Shown here in pieces: positions 35,163-47,540 of a stretch of 64,000 nucleotides of DNA. Numbering within the stretch: position 1 is the stretch's first letter; every line of letters begins with the position of its first letter. The translations under genes were made by a program, and so were the position numbers. The stretch is taken from NCBI GenBank assembly GCA_963855995.1, contig OY979716.1, positions 20,393,040-20,457,039 on the forward strand, written 5' to 3'. This DNA is from Muricea muricata. Its lineage: Eukaryota; Cnidaria; Anthozoa; Malacalcyonacea; Plexauridae. The notes beneath the pieces are model-generated. The model saw only the letters and a program-made list of their open reading frames with translations. It made no database searches and was not told the origin of the DNA.

Positions 35163-38100
35163 CTAGTTTTTATTTTTTCGTTTTAAATGGAATTCCATGG
35201 AATAAAATAAGTTCCAGTACACTAGAGAATGCATCATCGGCATTCCAAGAAATGGTGGGAACTGATGAGGGAGAGGGTTAGCGTAGGCCATCATAGATGG
35301 TCCAGGAAGAGGAGGAGGTGGGTAAGGGAAAGGAATGTTGGGTGAATGGTGAGGAGGTGGTAGGTGGGGCGCAGGATAAGGAAAATGAGGGTCTCGGTGG
35401 AAGTTTGATTGGTTCGGGTGCATAGGTGCTGAGATTGGGAAGACTCCAAGAGGCGCACCAGGATTGTAATAAGTCAAACGATCGGGTGGACGTCGTGTGC
35501 GCTGCGGTCTTGGGTTTTCATGAGGTGGGATATTTGGGATGTCCTGAACCAGGCTGGCGTTGTTCTCTTCGACGACAGGATTTATTGTTTCGTCGACTGG
35601 GTCATTCACGGGGTTTATGGTGTTGTGTGGTTCTGGTTGGATAGGGACTGTTTCTTCTGCAGGTGTGGTGTTTGGTTGGACCAAGAGTGTGGGTTGGGTC
35701 GAAGGAGGTGCTCGTTTTGGAAGGCCTAGAGGGATCACGACTGCTTCGGCGTCTTCATCGTCGCTGGATGCTCCATCAGTATGTGCCACGTTAGGCTTGG
35801 GTGGTTGTCGTCGCTGCGGTATGGTTCTAGGTGGTCCTTTTGGGGTTGGTTTATCTGTGTCTGATGGCAAATATTCACAAGGGAGCAGTAGATTGCGGTG
35901 TAAAACCCTGTTCTTCCTCCCTTCACCTCTCTCCGGTTTAATTTCATAAACTGGACTTTCTGGACTTTTCCGTTTAATCACGACGTGAATATCATCTTCC
36001 CAAAACGATCTTAACTTGCCTGGTCCACCCCGCTCCCTGAGATTACGTACCAGCACACGATCTCCGGGTTCTAGAACCGAACTACGAACCCATCGGTCGT
36101 ACGTTTTCTTCGCTCTATGACTTCTCTCAATTATTTGCCTTCCGGCCCGTTGGTACGCTTCCTTCATTGCATCTTTCCATTGTTTCACAAACTGTGGGTA
36201 CTCTTGCTTGGTTGATGGTGTTTTGGATTTAAAGATTAGGTCGATGGGTAAACGGGGATGCCGCCCGAACAGCAGGAAAAATGGGGAAAATCCCGTGGTG
36301 TCATTATGAGTGCAGTTATAAGCGTGAACAACTTTGTTCACGTGGTCTTTCCAACGTGACTTCTCCTTTTCTGGTAACGTTCGCAGCATGTCCAATAGGG
36401 TTCTATTGAACCGCTCAACCTGCCCGTTTCCTTGAGGGTGATAAGGCGTTGTGCGACAGTGACCAACACCACACAGATCTTCCAGATTCTTCAGGAGCTT
36501 GTTTTCGAATTCACCACCTTGATCATGATGAATCTTCGCTGGAAATCCAAAGCGTAGTATGTAGTCGTTGTATAGCTTCTCCGCCACGGTTTTAGCTGCT
36601 TTGTTTCGGGTGGGGTAGGCTTGGGCATACCGGGTAAAATGGTCGACTATCACCAGGATATATTCATACCCTCCGCTCGATCTTTCAAGGTGTACGAAAT
36701 CAATTGAAACTAATTCAAATGGAGAGGTGGTAACAATCGGTTGGAGTGGGGCTCGTGTTTTTAACCGTGGTGGTTTCTGTTTGACACAGCGGCAGATGTT
36801 TCGCACGTAGTGCTCTACGTCCCTTTGCATTCGCGGCCAGTAGAAGCGGTCGCGGGCCAAACGTAACACGCGTTCACTCCCTAGATGAGCCATGTTGTCG
36901 TGCAATTCCACAAGAACGGTTGTACGGTACTTACTGGGCAGAACAATCTGATCTTGGTCGCCATTCCTACGCCGTAACACGCCATCTTTGCCAATGTGCA
37001 ACTTGAGCCACTCGTGAAGAAGAAGTATAACATCAGGTGATTCGCCTGCAGTCTTCGCGGTTGTTGGCCGTACTCTGCTGTGTACAAACTGATGGACTTT
37101 TCCAGTGATGGGATCGTCGATCTGAGCCTGTCGGACGTCAGCCATGTCAAGCGTTTGTATAGTGTTAAGGGTTGGTGTCAGGACACCGTCGTGCAGCACG
37201 CTTGGATCGGAAGTGAGAGAGGAAATCCAGTTCACCTGACCGTTATCTTGCAGCTGAATCGACTGAATGACCGCTCGTAATTCCTCTTGAAGCATTTCTT
37301 CTGTACAAGATACCATGTACTGTCTCATGTGTTCAGGGTGTCTGGATAAGGTATCTGCATCAACGTTGGTTTTTCCAGGACGATAGCGTATTGTAAAGTT
37401 GAAATCAGCTAACTCTCCTATCCAACGAAGTCCAGTTGCGTTCAGTTTCGCTGACGATAGCACGTACGTTAACGGGTTATTATCTGTGTAAACGACAAAA
37501 CTCGGAGCGTAGTACAGGTAATCTCTAAACTGCTCACAGATAGCCCATTTCAAGGCGAGAAATTCCAGTTTGCCAGAGTGTAGATGGTAATTTTTCTCTG
37601 CTGGTGTTAAAGTTCGTGATCCATAAGCAATAACTCGCAAAACTCCGTTCTGCTCTTGATAGAGGACAGCTCCCAATCCGCCTTCTGATGCATCCGTGTG
37701 AAGTACGTAGGGACTTCGAGGGTCTGGATAGGCCATGACGGGTGCGCTTGCGAGGCATTTGATTAACGTTTCTAATGCAGACTGGTGCGTCGACGTCCAT
37801 GACACTGGGTTGTTACCTCCAAGCTGTTTACTAGTGGATGTGCTCTTCCCTTTCCCATCCGTTTCCGGGATTTTCACAAGGTTGTAGATAGGCTTAGCAA
37901 TCCTTGAAAAATTCTCTATATAACGTCGGTAGTAATTCAGGAACCCCATTAATTTGCGTACTTCGTTCACGGTCTTAGGTGGTGTATCTTTCAGGCGTAA
38001 TATTGGGGCCATGGTTGATGGATCAAGCTTATATCCCTGTGCTGAAACAACTCTTCCTAGGAACACAACTTCCCTCTTAAACATCGTGCATTTCTTTGGT

Positions 38101-40025
38101 TTTAATTTGACGCCATATTCCTTCAATCGTTGAAAAACTGTTCGCAAGTGCTCAATATGGTCTTCAAAAGTGGAGCTGAACACGATGATGTCGTCGAGGT
38201 ACGGGATACAGATTTCGTCTCGAAGATCACCCAAACAGGTTTCCATAAAGCGTTGGAAGGAAGCTGGAGCATTTGAAAGGCCAAATGGAATCCGGATCCA
38301 TTCGTACAATCCCCAAGGTGTGATAAACGCGGTGAGAGGTTGACTCTCTGGTGTTAAGAAACCCTGGTGGTAGGCTTTTCCTTGGTCAAGGACAGAGAAC
38401 CAAGAGCTTCCTCCAAGATTGTCCAGCGTTTCTTGAATTCTCGGAATTGGGTGGCGATCGACGTGTGTTTTTCGGTTCAGTTCCCGGTAATCAACGCAGA
38501 GCCTCAGGCTTTGGTCTTTTTTCCGTACACAAACGACTGGGGAGCTGTAAGATGATTTAGATTTTCGGATAAAGTTCCGGTTCAATAGGTCTTCTATATA
38601 TGCTTTGACTTCTGGGTAAAGAGGTCGGGGAACAGCAACGTAATTCTTCTGAACGGGTTTTGTATCGTTGAGCTGTATGTTCATTTGAAGGTCGGGAATT
38701 GAGCCAACATCGTCGTCGTTTTGTGCAAATGCGTCAGCTTCTTCAAGAAGAAGTTGAGAGGCAAGTTGCCGTTGTTTACTTGTTAGTCCTCCTAAGTCTA
38801 CACCCTTCAAATGATTAGGTAATTCTATCAGTGGAACATCTGGATTTTGGGTTGTTCTGTGGTCACGTGGTTCATGCTGGTTTTGTGGTTGTTGAGTGTT
38901 TTCGGACTCGTCCTTTAATCTTACATCCGCTGGGACTACTGACTGAACAAGCTGAAGACGACCTAGGACTGTACGTCCTCTAAGTTTAATGTCATGTCGT
39001 GTTGTGTTACGGACTTCTATGTCGACTCGGCTTGATTTTCCCCCCTTTACCATGAGAAGGGTATCAGGTACTTCCACCCCTGATGGCCACTGGCCGTGTT
39101 CATCAGCTTCAAAAAGGACTGGGGTAGACTTCCCAAGCGGACCCGTGTTCACTCTACAAGATATTTTGACCGACTGTTCTCGCGGTAAAATGACGTCACT
39201 TTTGCGAGTTTTGACAGGGCAAAGTTCATCTCGGGTTACACTGTTTATGAACTCAATAAGGGCAGGAGCCTGTGACACACCCATACTGATAAAACTAGAC
39301 GAAATACCATCACACTCTAGTTCATTAGACTTTATTAGATGTTCAATTACGTTATAGCCAACCAACGGTAGTTCTACAATTTCGTGCGCAACTAAGAATG
39401 GTACAGGAAGCACGCTCTTAGATCCACCGACTTGAAAGTTTAACTCAACCCACCCCTCGTAAGGGATAGTACTCCCATTAGCAGCCGTCAGTGCAAGGTC
39501 ACAACTTAGTAACTCGTCCACGTCTTTAATCTTACAATCTGGGAAATTCTCTTGCAAAAACGCTTTTGAAATTATGGATACTTGGGCTCCAGTGTCCCAC
39601 AGAATTTCTACTGTTTTCCCGTTTAATTTCCCCTTGACAATACATCTTCGACCGACTAATTTAATTAGTTTCTCATGTTCCTTAGGTGTAAGGTGACTCA
39701 TGAAAATCTCCTGCCGGTTATCTTGTGACGTTTCGGCGTGTTTAAATTCTCTATGACTAATAGCTGTACATAATGCCTTATGGTGAGGCCAATCAGATTT
39801 CTGACAATTTCTATTGCAGTAATTAACTAATTTGCAGCATTTGCAGCGCCAAAAGTTTCCATTTAGAGACTTTAAACAATGATTACACTGACGGGATGTT
39901 AATTCCCCGGCTAGACCCTGTCCCGACGGCGGGGTTGCCGGTACTCGTTTCCCGAACGCTTCGAGTTTTTCGCACACTCTGACGCGATATGACCAAATTC
40001 TCCGCACGAAAAACAATGTTGGCAA
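35163..40025 (-). CDS. pol: gypsy pol polyprotein with an N-terminal MYND finger
   Basis: An uninterrupted 1620-codon frame, reached from gag by a -1 shift. A MYND-type zinc finger occupies residues 47-86 (C47-x2-C50, C61-x2-C64, C70, C74, H82, C86, with the diagnostic Y-C-x3-C-Q-x3-W). Next come an aspartic protease with D144-T-G, reverse transcriptase with Y609-L-D-D and first Asp D547, and RNase H with D778 and D848. The integrase has H1042 and H1047, then C1078 and C1080 (C-x-C rather than C-x2-C), and the D1109, D1168, E1204 triad with DD35E spacing. A Pro-rich tail of about 250 residues follows. No stop or shift is seen. It would make cDNA and integrate it. A MYND finger between Gag and protease is not standard for Ty3/gypsy. 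The start Met at 40025 is only the ORF boundary; no separate initiation is implied. Confidence 0.93.
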   Translation of the reverse strand: MPTLFFVRRIWSYRVRVCEKLEAFGKRVPATPPSGQGLAGELTSRQCNHCLKSLNGNFWRCKCCKLVNYCNRNCQKSDWPHHKALCTAISHREFKHAETSQDNRQEIFMSHLTPKEHEKLIKLVGRRCIVKGKLNGKTVEILWDTGAQVSIISKAFLQENFPDCKIKDVDELLSCDLALTAANGSTIPYEGWVELNFQVGGSKSVLPVPFLVAHEIVELPLVGYNVIEHLIKSNELECDGISSSFISMGVSQAPALIEFINSVTRDELCPVKTRKSDVILPREQSVKISCRVNTGPLGKSTPVLFEADEHGQWPSGVEVPDTLLMVKGGKSSRVDIEVRNTTRHDIKLRGRTVLGRLQLVQSVVPADVRLKDESENTQQPQNQHEPRDHRTTQNPDVPLIELPNHLKGVDLGGLTSKQRQLASQLLLEEADAFAQNDDDVGSIPDLQMNIQLNDTKPVQKNYVAVPRPLYPEVKAYIEDLLNRNFIRKSKSSYSSPVVCVRKKDQSLRLCVDYRELNRKTHVDRHPIPRIQETLDNLGGSSWFSVLDQGKAYHQGFLTPESQPLTAFITPWGLYEWIRIPFGLSNAPASFQRFMETCLGDLRDEICIPYLDDIIVFSSTFEDHIEHLRTVFQRLKEYGVKLKPKKCTMFKREVVFLGRVVSAQGYKLDPSTMAPILRLKDTPPKTVNEVRKLMGFLNYYRRYIENFSRIAKPIYNLVKIPETDGKGKSTSTSKQLGGNNPVSWTSTHQSALETLIKCLASAPVMAYPDPRSPYVLHTDASEGGLGAVLYQEQNGVLRVIAYGSRTLTPAEKNYHLHSGKLEFLALKWAICEQFRDYLYYAPSFVVYTDNNPLTYVLSSAKLNATGLRWIGELADFNFTIRYRPGKTNVDADTLSRHPEHMRQYMVSCTEEMLQEELRAVIQSIQLQDNGQVNWISSLTSDPSVLHDGVLTPTLNTIQTLDMADVRQAQIDDPITGKVHQFVHSRVRPTTAKTAGESPDVILLLHEWLKLHIGKDGVLRRRNGDQDQIVLPSKYRTTVLVELHDNMAHLGSERVLRLARDRFYWPRMQRDVEHYVRNICRCVKQKPPRLKTRAPLQPIVTTSPFELVSIDFVHLERSSGGYEYILVIVDHFTRYAQAYPTRNKAAKTVAEKLYNDYILRFGFPAKIHHDQGGEFENKLLKNLEDLCGVGHCRTTPYHPQGNGQVERFNRTLLDMLRTLPEKEKSRWKDHVNKVVHAYNCTHNDTTGFSPFFLLFGRHPRLPIDLIFKSKTPSTKQEYPQFVKQWKDAMKEAYQRAGRQIIERSHRAKKTYDRWVRSSVLEPGDRVLVRNLRERGGPGKLRSFWEDDIHVVIKRKSPESPVYEIKPERGEGRKNRVLHRNLLLPCEYLPSDTDKPTPKGPPRTIPQRRQPPKPNVAHTDGASSDDEDAEAVVIPLGLPKRAPPSTQPTLLVQPNTTPAEETVPIQPEPHNTINPVNDPVDETINPVVEENNASLVQDIPNIPPHENPRPQRTRRPPDRLTYYNPGAPLGVFPISAPMHPNQSNFHRDPHFPYPAPHLPPPHHSPNIPFPYPPPPLPGPSMMAYANPLPHQFPPFLGMPMMHSLVYWNLFYSMEFHLKRKNKN

Positions 40026-41311
40026 CTGGGGCCGACTCTTCGCTCTTTACATGCACTACACCCCCAACCACGTCGTCGGCTTGTCTTCGAGGACGTCCGG
40101 TCCTCTGACGACACTTCTCGATTACCAGACAAACTGTCGCGAGCCTGTTTTTTTAAACTTGCAAGATCTGACTTTATCTCGCGTATCTCCGCCAAAATCT
40201 TATTTTCACCGCCATTTTTGCGATCTTTAATTTCCGCACCGTCCACTTCACATGCATTAATTTTGGCAGAGCGCCTCTCACATGCAAGCTTGCTCTGACG
40301 TTCTGCCTGGTGAGATGCCAGCTCATTGACATGTCGCATTAAATCTTCATCGGTTAATCCGGATAAACGCAGGATAGGCCTTAGATTTGCTGCTAAAATA
40401 TCATCTCTTAATCCTGTCTCGAAAGACTTCATAAAGGTTTTTTGAATCAGAGGTTCGTCATACTGAACTTCACAGTCTGACTCTTTACTTGCAAACCCAA
40501 CCTTATTGCGTAAGTCAAGGGAGCGCAAAAGAAATTGTTGAGAGGTTTCTTTTGGTTCTTGAAATATGGTCGCTAGATTTTGGTAGAGTTCGGACGCAGA
40601 CTTCTCACGGTAATGAACACGCAGGATTTTTCTCAGTTTTGGCAGAGATAGATCTTTTAGAGTCTCTACATAACTTCTTAAACTGCTATGTAAAGAAATA
40701 GCACGAATCACTGCGTCAACAATTTCGGTTTCTTTATAACCACGTTTTATACCAGAGTCAATTTGATGAGTCAAAGAAACGAATGTCAGTTTGTCTGCTT
40801 GACCCGGCTCACCAATTTGTCCGGAAATTTTAAACTCGCGACGCAGAAATGAAGAATTTGAAAGGTCTTCCGTTTTCATGCATTCCTTGGGTTTTGTGGG
40901 TGTTTCAGTTAAATCGTTTATCTTATGGGTGGGTGTTGTGGTTTCCGTGCTTGTGGGAACATCGGTTAGTTTTGACAGCAAAGTATTCATTTCTGTTTGT
41001 TGTTTCTCTTTTAAAGCCTCTATTTCCTTCTTTAGTGCGTCTAGCTCGCTAGGCTGACTATCTTGGTTTCCGGCACTAGAGTTTATTTTTGCTATTGTCT
41101 CTTTGAACCAAGTAACTTTTTGAATTTCCTCGCCTTCTACGTTTACTCGTTCGTCAAGAGACTTTTGAATTGTTTTTAAAATGAAAAACTTGCTTTTCGT
41201 TGAAATGTCTTTATCTATTTCAAACAATGTCGCGAATTGTTTTAGTTCCTCTTCGGTTTTTGCGTATAGTAACGACTCTAGTTCCAAATGTAAAGTTTCA
41301 AGCTCAGCCAT
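39911..41311 (-). CDS. gag: gypsy Gag with CCHC zinc knuckle
   Basis: 466 residues starting just inside the 5' LTR (ATG at 41311, about 270 bp from the LTR). The N-terminal half is helical and charged, with a Leu/Glu/Lys coiled-coil-like stretch at about 88-118 ('[16 protein letters not shown]'). The capsid-like part follows (about 155-330). A CCHC knuckle near the end (C433-x2-C436-x4-H441-x4-C446) would bind RNA, followed by a basic tail. It packages the element's RNA into particles. It overlaps pol by about 115 bp, in a frame one base behind, so pol needs a -1 shift. Confidence 0.93.
   Translation of the reverse strand: MAELETLHLELESLLYAKTEEELKQFATLFEIDKDISTKSKFFILKTIQKSLDERVNVEGEEIQKVTWFKETIAKINSSAGNQDSQPSELDALKKEIEALKEKQQTEMNTLLSKLTDVPTSTETTTPTHKINDLTETPTKPKECMKTEDLSNSSFLRREFKISGQIGEPGQADKLTFVSLTHQIDSGIKRGYKETEIVDAVIRAISLHSSLRSYVETLKDLSLPKLRKILRVHYREKSASELYQNLATIFQEPKETSQQFLLRSLDLRNKVGFASKESDCEVQYDEPLIQKTFMKSFETGLRDDILAANLRPILRLSGLTDEDLMRHVNELASHQAERQSKLACERRSAKINACEVDGAEIKDRKNGGENKILAEIREIKSDLASLKKQARDSLSGNREVSSEDRTSSKTSRRRGWGCSACKERRVGPSCQHCFSCGEFGHIASECAKNSKRSGNEYRQPRRRDRV
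39965..39971 (-). other. candidate -1 frameshift site
   Basis: On -, codons GCG AAA AAC place G AAA AAC in the gag frame inside the gag/pol overlap. About one base later 'ACTCG' can pair with 'CGAGT' 14 bases on. This is a plausible slippery site, but the first base is not A or U, so pairing after slippage would be imperfect. Confidence 0.4.
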
Positions 41312-41560
41312 ACTTATTGAATGTTCACCAAATTACAAATAAACTAATTCTAAAACAACAAGCGCGTATACCTTTCAAATCAACAATGTTCACAAACACG
41401 TGGGAAATCACTCTTCTTTAAACGCGTGCGTTTGCTTATCTAAAACAACTGAAAACGATCTAACCTCGTGTGCGTCGTCACTTCAAGCGTCTTGGGTTCT
41501 TCCTCATATGTCTCTTCGCACCGAACCATCCTCAAAGACATGTTTCCCTTCTTTGGCAAT

Positions 41561-41576
41561 CCTGCCGGGGTCGCCA
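41561..41576 (-). promoter_or_regulatory. primer-binding site
   Basis: On -, TGGCGACCCCGGCAGG follows the 5' LTR after two bases. It begins with TGG, complementary to the tRNA 3' CCA. I do not name the tRNA. Confidence 0.85.
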
Positions 41577-41578
41577 AA

Positions 41579-41941
41579 TGTTACCTCGTACCATACAGGT
41601 TACTTCTTGCCTGTTGTGAGGGAATACCAATACAGATAGGCCGTTATAGACTCCAAACTTTTATTTAGTTATTCAACTCTTAGGTTATACAATTTATATA
41701 TATTTATCTGACTTCGTCTGAGATGCTCTCTCTTCAACAGCGTAACTCTAACTCTCTCGTGTACTCTGACACACTCTGTTTTATGCATGCACTGTTTTCT
41801 ATCTAAATTAAACATTAACTTATCTAAATTAAACGTTAACTCAATTGCTATTCCAGTTGCTAGATCATGTAACAATGACGTCAGTCGATTTAACTTCTAG
41901 ACTCACACTTGTCACAGATTATAAACTAACACCTTGTAACA
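41579..41941 (-). repeat. 5' LTR of the gypsy element
   Basis: 363 bp; see the 3' LTR. Confidence 0.95.
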
Positions 41942-41945
41942 TTTA

Positions 41946-43560
41946 CTATATGTGTACAAGATCTGGTGTTTTTGTCAATTTGAAGTAGTTCAAATTAAGC
42001 AGTCGAATTAATACGAAAGGTTGCGGCTAATTTGAGTTTTAAGGACCCACTTTTTATAACGTACATCCTCTGTGTTACAAATATAATTGTATACATCTGA
42101 CCTTTACTAGATAGATAGACAACATAGTTATTATTCGAAAAGTATATTAGTCACAACAAACGTGTGAGATTTTGCAGAAAATATGTCTCACTTGACAAAT
42201 ATTTCATGATAGGAAATTGGATTAAGTAAGAAGAATATTTGGAAATTTTACAGGAGACTGTTTGATTTAAGTTGGAGCACGCAAGGCTGAGATCGCAGAC
42301 TCGCAGTTAAAGCTGCTATTATTTGAATATAGTTAATTAAAGCCATAGCAATGGCACGTCAAAACTGTAAGCAGATTTCTTATTATATCTGTACACTTCG
42401 TATATCAGTCGATAGACCATGACTTTGCGCACGTTTTGTGTAACAGACCAACATGTAAAACACAGGTACGCCGTCCGGAAAACATGCTTGATGATAAGTA
42501 AATTATGGTCACTAAAGCCACTTATTTATTAAATAAACGAATGGAGTTATGCTTTCTTGGCTGTTACCCTACTGATTGTACAAGAAAGAATTGCATTGTC
42601 TATTCCTAGGAAATGCATTAATAATGCCAGTGACAGGAATGATGAAATCGAAAAACTCCAACAAAAAATAAAAAGCTATTAGACGCGGGACTTCTAGTAT
42701 GAATCATTTGACTTAACCAAGATAATTGTTAATAAGGCAAGAGCTAGTATTAAAGAATCCATTACTGTATAGTACAGGCACATAATAAGCTCTATTCCAG
42801 AAAAGTGATTATTGAAAAAAATATAAGTAAGTCATCAGGCATTCTGTGAAATTTAGGCCGAATTGTTGAAATGCACTTCAGGGATGATGCATCTATTAGC
42901 CATTGACCAGTAAAATCTCATGCAAGTAGCTACAAAATAAACATGATAAAGCTTACGCAAAATGCGCAATGAGCCCCGCATGTTTCTTGTAGTTTAGCAC
43001 AGATAATGAACAATTATGGCAAGCATATGACACGCATTCTTTTAATGTCAATGATGCGCAGTCAGGATTTATACATGACCTAAACCATCTGTATATCCGA
43101 GTAAGGACAATTCGTCGTGTAGTTATAGGGCCTGGCTGAGTCATTTAGGAAGTGGGTGATCCGAAGGTTTTGTGTGCTGTGTAGATATATTTTTCTCTTA
43201 AATGAGTACATTTATATACAAATTGGTAGATAGATACGAACCCTTTTTATGATACAACGTAATAAATAATATCTGGACTGTTTGGTTCTAACTTACGAAA
43301 ACATTTTAATTACCTTACGATGTCTTCATACTTGTGATGACGTCCGTAAATTCTGTAACTAAACAGTTCTTTTGTTGGCAGTAACCCCATGGATCTTCCA
43401 TGGACCTCATATAAAAATCTAGCTATAGCGAATTGTGTAATGAAACAATGTGAAATTTTTGCATAGCATACGCTAACAGGTTTTTCATAGTGCAAGTTTA
43501 ACATCTTAGGCGAGAGGTCACAAGGGTCACAGGCCTACATTATGCATTGTGCTTGATTAA
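41946..43560. other. intergenic, no gene seen
   Basis: AT-rich and non-repetitive by eye. The small ORFs (42953-43144, 43310-43504) have no support. Confidence 0.4.
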
Positions 43561-43571
43561 ATTTAAGAACC

Positions 43572-46546
43572 CTACTGCAAATAATTTACCTTAGCAAATA
43601 TATGGTTTTTATATGAGTCCCCAGTCCTGTTCATATTTATTCCATGTGACTTAAAAAGCATTATATTAGTGTCAATATACCAAGACTTTTTTTTTATGCC
43701 GCAAGCTATACTATGCACTGATACTAATTTGCTATATATTTGATATGTAACAGTTGGGAAATGAATCCTTTGCCTGACAGTTAGCCAGCCTATTTCATTA
43801 TACAAGTCTTTCCGAGAGATTTCAGTAACTTTATAATTTAAGACTAATCTAGCGATCTTATTTTGAAACTTTTGCAGATAATCAATAGAATCTTGATTCA
43901 ATACAGCACCCCAAACAGTGCAACAATAGTTCAGTCTATATAATATCAATGCCTCTGCAATCGACTTTAGAATTTTTTGTGGTATATATTTCTTAAATCT
44001 ATGCAAAAGGCCTAGGCATTTAGAGCATTTTTTGAGGAGGTACTCACAATGTGGCCTCCAACTTAAGGTATCATCAACATCAACTCCAAGGAGTCTTACA
44101 CACGAATATTGTTTTATAGATTTGTTATTCATATATAGGTTGAGAGGTTGAGCAGCTTTTATCTTTTTCCGGCAACCAATTAGTATACTTTTGGTCTTCT
44201 CAGCGTTAAGGACTAAACGATTTTTCGAAGCCCATATCTCAACATTAAATAGATCGTTCTGCAGGTTAACTGATACGATACTAGCCGTTTCGGCAGCTTC
44301 AAAAGAAGTACTGTCATCAGCATACAAAGTAATATCTGCTGTCTTTAAGGCAAATGGTAAATCCTTTATAAACAAGCTAACAAGCAGTGGGCCAAGACAG
44401 CTACCTTGGGGTACTCCACACTCCATCTCTATTAGATTGGAATAAGAACCATTAATGCAGACAGTAGAAGTTCTACCAGATAAATATGAACATATCCAAC
44501 CAGCTCTGTCCGAGAAATTGTAACATTTAAGTTTCGCAAGTAATAAGTTATGATCAACTAGGTCAAAAGCGCACTAAAGTCCAACATGACTGCTCCAGTA
44601 AGCAAGCCTTGTTCCATGTTTTCAAGGCATTGATCAGTTAAATAATGCATCAATGCCGTTTCAGTACTATGATTGTCTCTATAAGCATGTTGATTAATTA
44701 CTAATATTTTATGTTCTGAAAGGTAGTGAGACATTTGTTGGTAAGCAAATTTTTCATGTAGTTTACTTAAAACATTTAATAAACTAATAGGGCGACTATT
44801 GATATCTTCAAAAGCTTTCTTTTTGTTTTTAGGAATTGGATGCAATTTCGCCTTTTTCCATGCACTGATCAATAAAGATCGAACTGTCATAAGAGCAATT
44901 AATAATGTGTGCAACAGGTTCTGCTATAATCTCAGCAGCTGTTTTAAGTAGAATAATGTCAATATTATCCACTCTTGTAACTTTGCTATCAGGAAGATTC
45001 TCAAGACAACTTTGTACCTCTAATATACTGAGAGGTCTAAATTCAAAATGACAGTTCTTATCAGCCATTATGGTATTAATTAATCCTGTCATATATTCCA
45101 TGTCAATCGAATCAGACATCCCATTTCTGAAATTCTTAATCTTTTCATCGAAAAATCTAGCAAAATGATTGGCAATATCAATTGGTTTAGAATAAGCTCT
45201 ACCATTACTTCCAACAGCGATTGGACTCAGATGATGTGAACGTCCAATTAAGTTATTAGTTTTATTCCACATGGATTTCGCATCATTCTTACTGTCATTA
45301 ATTGAATTTTGAAAATAACTTCTCTTAAGCTCTCTATTAATTTTCACCACATAATTCCTTAACTTACGACAGACTGCCCAATCTGATGGATAAACAGAAG
45401 TTTTCGCTTCCAATTTAGCCATACCCCTCGTTTCCATTAAATCACGCAAATAATCAGTAAGCCAGGGTGAGGGTTTTGTTTTGACCGTATACTTTCTCAG
45501 TGGAGCATGAATGTCAGCAAACTCTTAAAATAGACTCATAAGAATATCCAAAGCCTCATTGGGATCATCAATTGACCCAACCATCCAAAATGGGGCAAAC
45601 TTTAAATCATTGATGAAATTCTCAGGAGAAAAATGTTTATAACTACGCTTATACACAATTTTAGGTGGCCCTCAAGGAAACTTAGTTTTAATAGAAAATA
45701 CAGTAAGGTCAAGGTAAAACCCAATTGAACCACTTTACTTTTGAAAAGTCTATCGCGCCAATTGGTGAACACAAGGTCAAGGCAGGTCGATGTATTAGAA
45801 CGAGCTGTACACACTCTTCTAGTTGGCACATGTATCGTTTGAATTAGATCACAAATTCTCGAATATGCCCGTAATTGCGAGGATTCATTCTCATTCAGCC
45901 AGTCCTTATTAAAATCGCCAAGAATATAAGTGTCCCTCCCTTCGTCTGTTGCTCTCTCCCCTGAGTTGAATACACTTTGCATACAGGATCTATTAACGTT
46001 CGGTGGACAATAAAATATGCCAACAAGTAAGACTGGGCCATGTGGTTGATGAAACTCAACCCACAATACTTCAATATCCAAAGTACATAGATCTTCTCTT
46101 ACCCTTCAGACAAAACAATCCTTATAATACAAACCCACACCGCCACCACGACCATTTCTATTTCTTTTCAACAATTGATACCCTTCAATGACTAAGGACC
46201 CATCCAACACAAATTCATCCAACTTTGTTTCAGTAAGACCAAGAAAATGAAGTCCTGTATTAACTAAGACGTCACTTATCTCATCGATTTTATTTCTAAG
46301 ACTATTGACGTTAATATGACCAAAATAGAGATGTTTCTTCGACAACTGTTCGTAATTAGGACCAGGGTTTAATAATAATGCCACATCTCCAGAGCATTGT
46401 AATATAATAGCACCCAAGGGAAATTTGGTAAAACAAAGAAGCTTCTTGCCCACTGAAGCGTTCAACTTGAGCTTCGAAGTTGTCCTTGTCCGATTGAATC
46501 CGAATAACTTTACTTTAAAATCAATCTCAGATCGCTTCTTCACCAC
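43572..46546 (-). pseudogene. nearly full-length APE-type LINE, frameshifted
   Basis: Read on -. 46546-46106 starts the endonuclease ('GHINVNSLRNKIDEI', 'TETKLDEF', 'NGRGGGVGLYYKD'). 46081-45602 continues it ('LVGIFYCPP', 'YILGDFN', 'STCLDLVFTN'). 45449-44829 is the linker plus RT start ('WNKTNNLIG', 'HFARFFDEKI'). 44914-44558 has 'ISLLNVLSKLHEKF' and 'AVMLDFSALL' in place of the usual D..KAFD. 44426-43572 has 'GVPQGSCLGPLL', the palm 'LYADDST' and thumb 'RLLGVDVDDTLSWRPH'. Roughly six breaks by stop or shift separate these pieces. A CR1/jockey-like clade is likely, but I cannot place it further. Its 5' end abuts another LINE fragment at 46566. Confidence 0.85.
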
Positions 46547-46565
46547 TAATCATTCACATCCAACT

Positions 46566-46760
46566 TCACTGTTGGAAACTTGTCAATATAGACAGGATGT
46601 TGTGATCTATATGATCGAATGCTTTACTGAAATCTAGAAGGCAGATCTGCATGTACTGCGACGGCTGATCGAGCGAAGAGAGCAAATTCTCAAACATATC
46701 AAGAAGACAGTAGGTAGTGGATGAGCCTTTCAGGGAACCGATGTACAACATCCCAATTAA
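46566..46760 (-). pseudogene. short reverse-transcriptase fragment of a different LINE
   Basis: Minus-strand ORF containing 'GSSTTYCLLDMFENLLSSLD' and 'QICLLDFSKAFDHIDHNIL', the RT region around the first catalytic Asp. It differs from the LINE at 43572-46546, which carries its own version of this region, so this is a separate insertion. Confidence 0.75.
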
Positions 46761-46775
46761 AAAAATAATTTTCCT

Positions 46776-47470
46776 GCTAGCACTTACCAAGCATGCAACT
46801 ATATTTTCCAAATAAGAATTATTTGTAGCTATAGATTGTTGTCATAGCAACACGGCAAATTCCGTTCTTTCTAATATATGTTTCTAAACAACGTGAAAAA
46901 GAACAAAATATCAGTTTTTAATGCTGGTTTTAATTGGAACATGTGTCATCGGTATGTTATTATGCCTAATTTAAGCTTAAATTTTGTATAAAATACGACC
47001 ACTAATTATATAAAACGTTTTGAAATATTTACGAAACTAAATTCTCATCTACATAAACTTTGTGTTTGAAGTAAAACCGAAATAAAACCGTTTGAAATAA
47101 AATTTGTATCTTCGCTCGTATTCTTTTACATGTAAAATTCGTTAACATTTTGTAATACAGCAATAAGGAGAGTCTTGCATTTACAAAACATAAGCTTACT
47201 CTGGAAATTAAACTGTAAATAGACTGGATGAGTACGGCTACGCCGGCATTTATAAATACGCATTATTCAACAAATTTTCCTTATCTTTTACGCCATAGTC
47301 AATTCTTGGCGCTTCTCTGTCTTTTTCCATAATTTATCTCTCTTCAGGAGTCTTGAAGCAGTTGTTCTCGTCTCAATTCTTGGCTTTTGGGATGCCTTAA
47401 ATGCTTTATGTTCGCTACTTCTGACAGTCCGCCATATACTTGAGATCAGAAATGACCACCCTTGGTTGGT
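46776..47470 (+). repeat. dispersed repeat family R1, copy 2
   Basis: Same order of shared blocks as 3640-4320; lies directly upstream of the packaging-ATPase-like pseudogene and could be its leader. Confidence 0.7.
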
Positions 47471-47540
47471 CAGCCATGGCTGCCCTGCGTCAAGGCGGTC
47501 GGGGCAAGGGTACGCATCGAAAGGTCTCCGCATATAACCA

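Larger units (their letters stand above)
34529..41941 (-). mobile_element. Ty3/gypsy LTR retrotransposon, near-intact
   Basis: Two 363-bp LTRs, each beginning TGTTAC and ending GTAACA, bound a minus-strand gag-pol. I see a single A/T difference between LTRs (at about 34561 versus 41611), so the insertion is young. ttta flanks both sides (34525-34528 and 41942-41945), a probable 4-bp target duplication. Pol order protease-RT-RNase H-integrase is Ty3/gypsy. PBS and PPT are both in place. Both ORFs are open, so the copy could be active. Confidence 0.95.

Noticed and set aside
35426-39357. Several + strand ORFs within the gypsy element
   Set aside because: Antisense shadows of pol.
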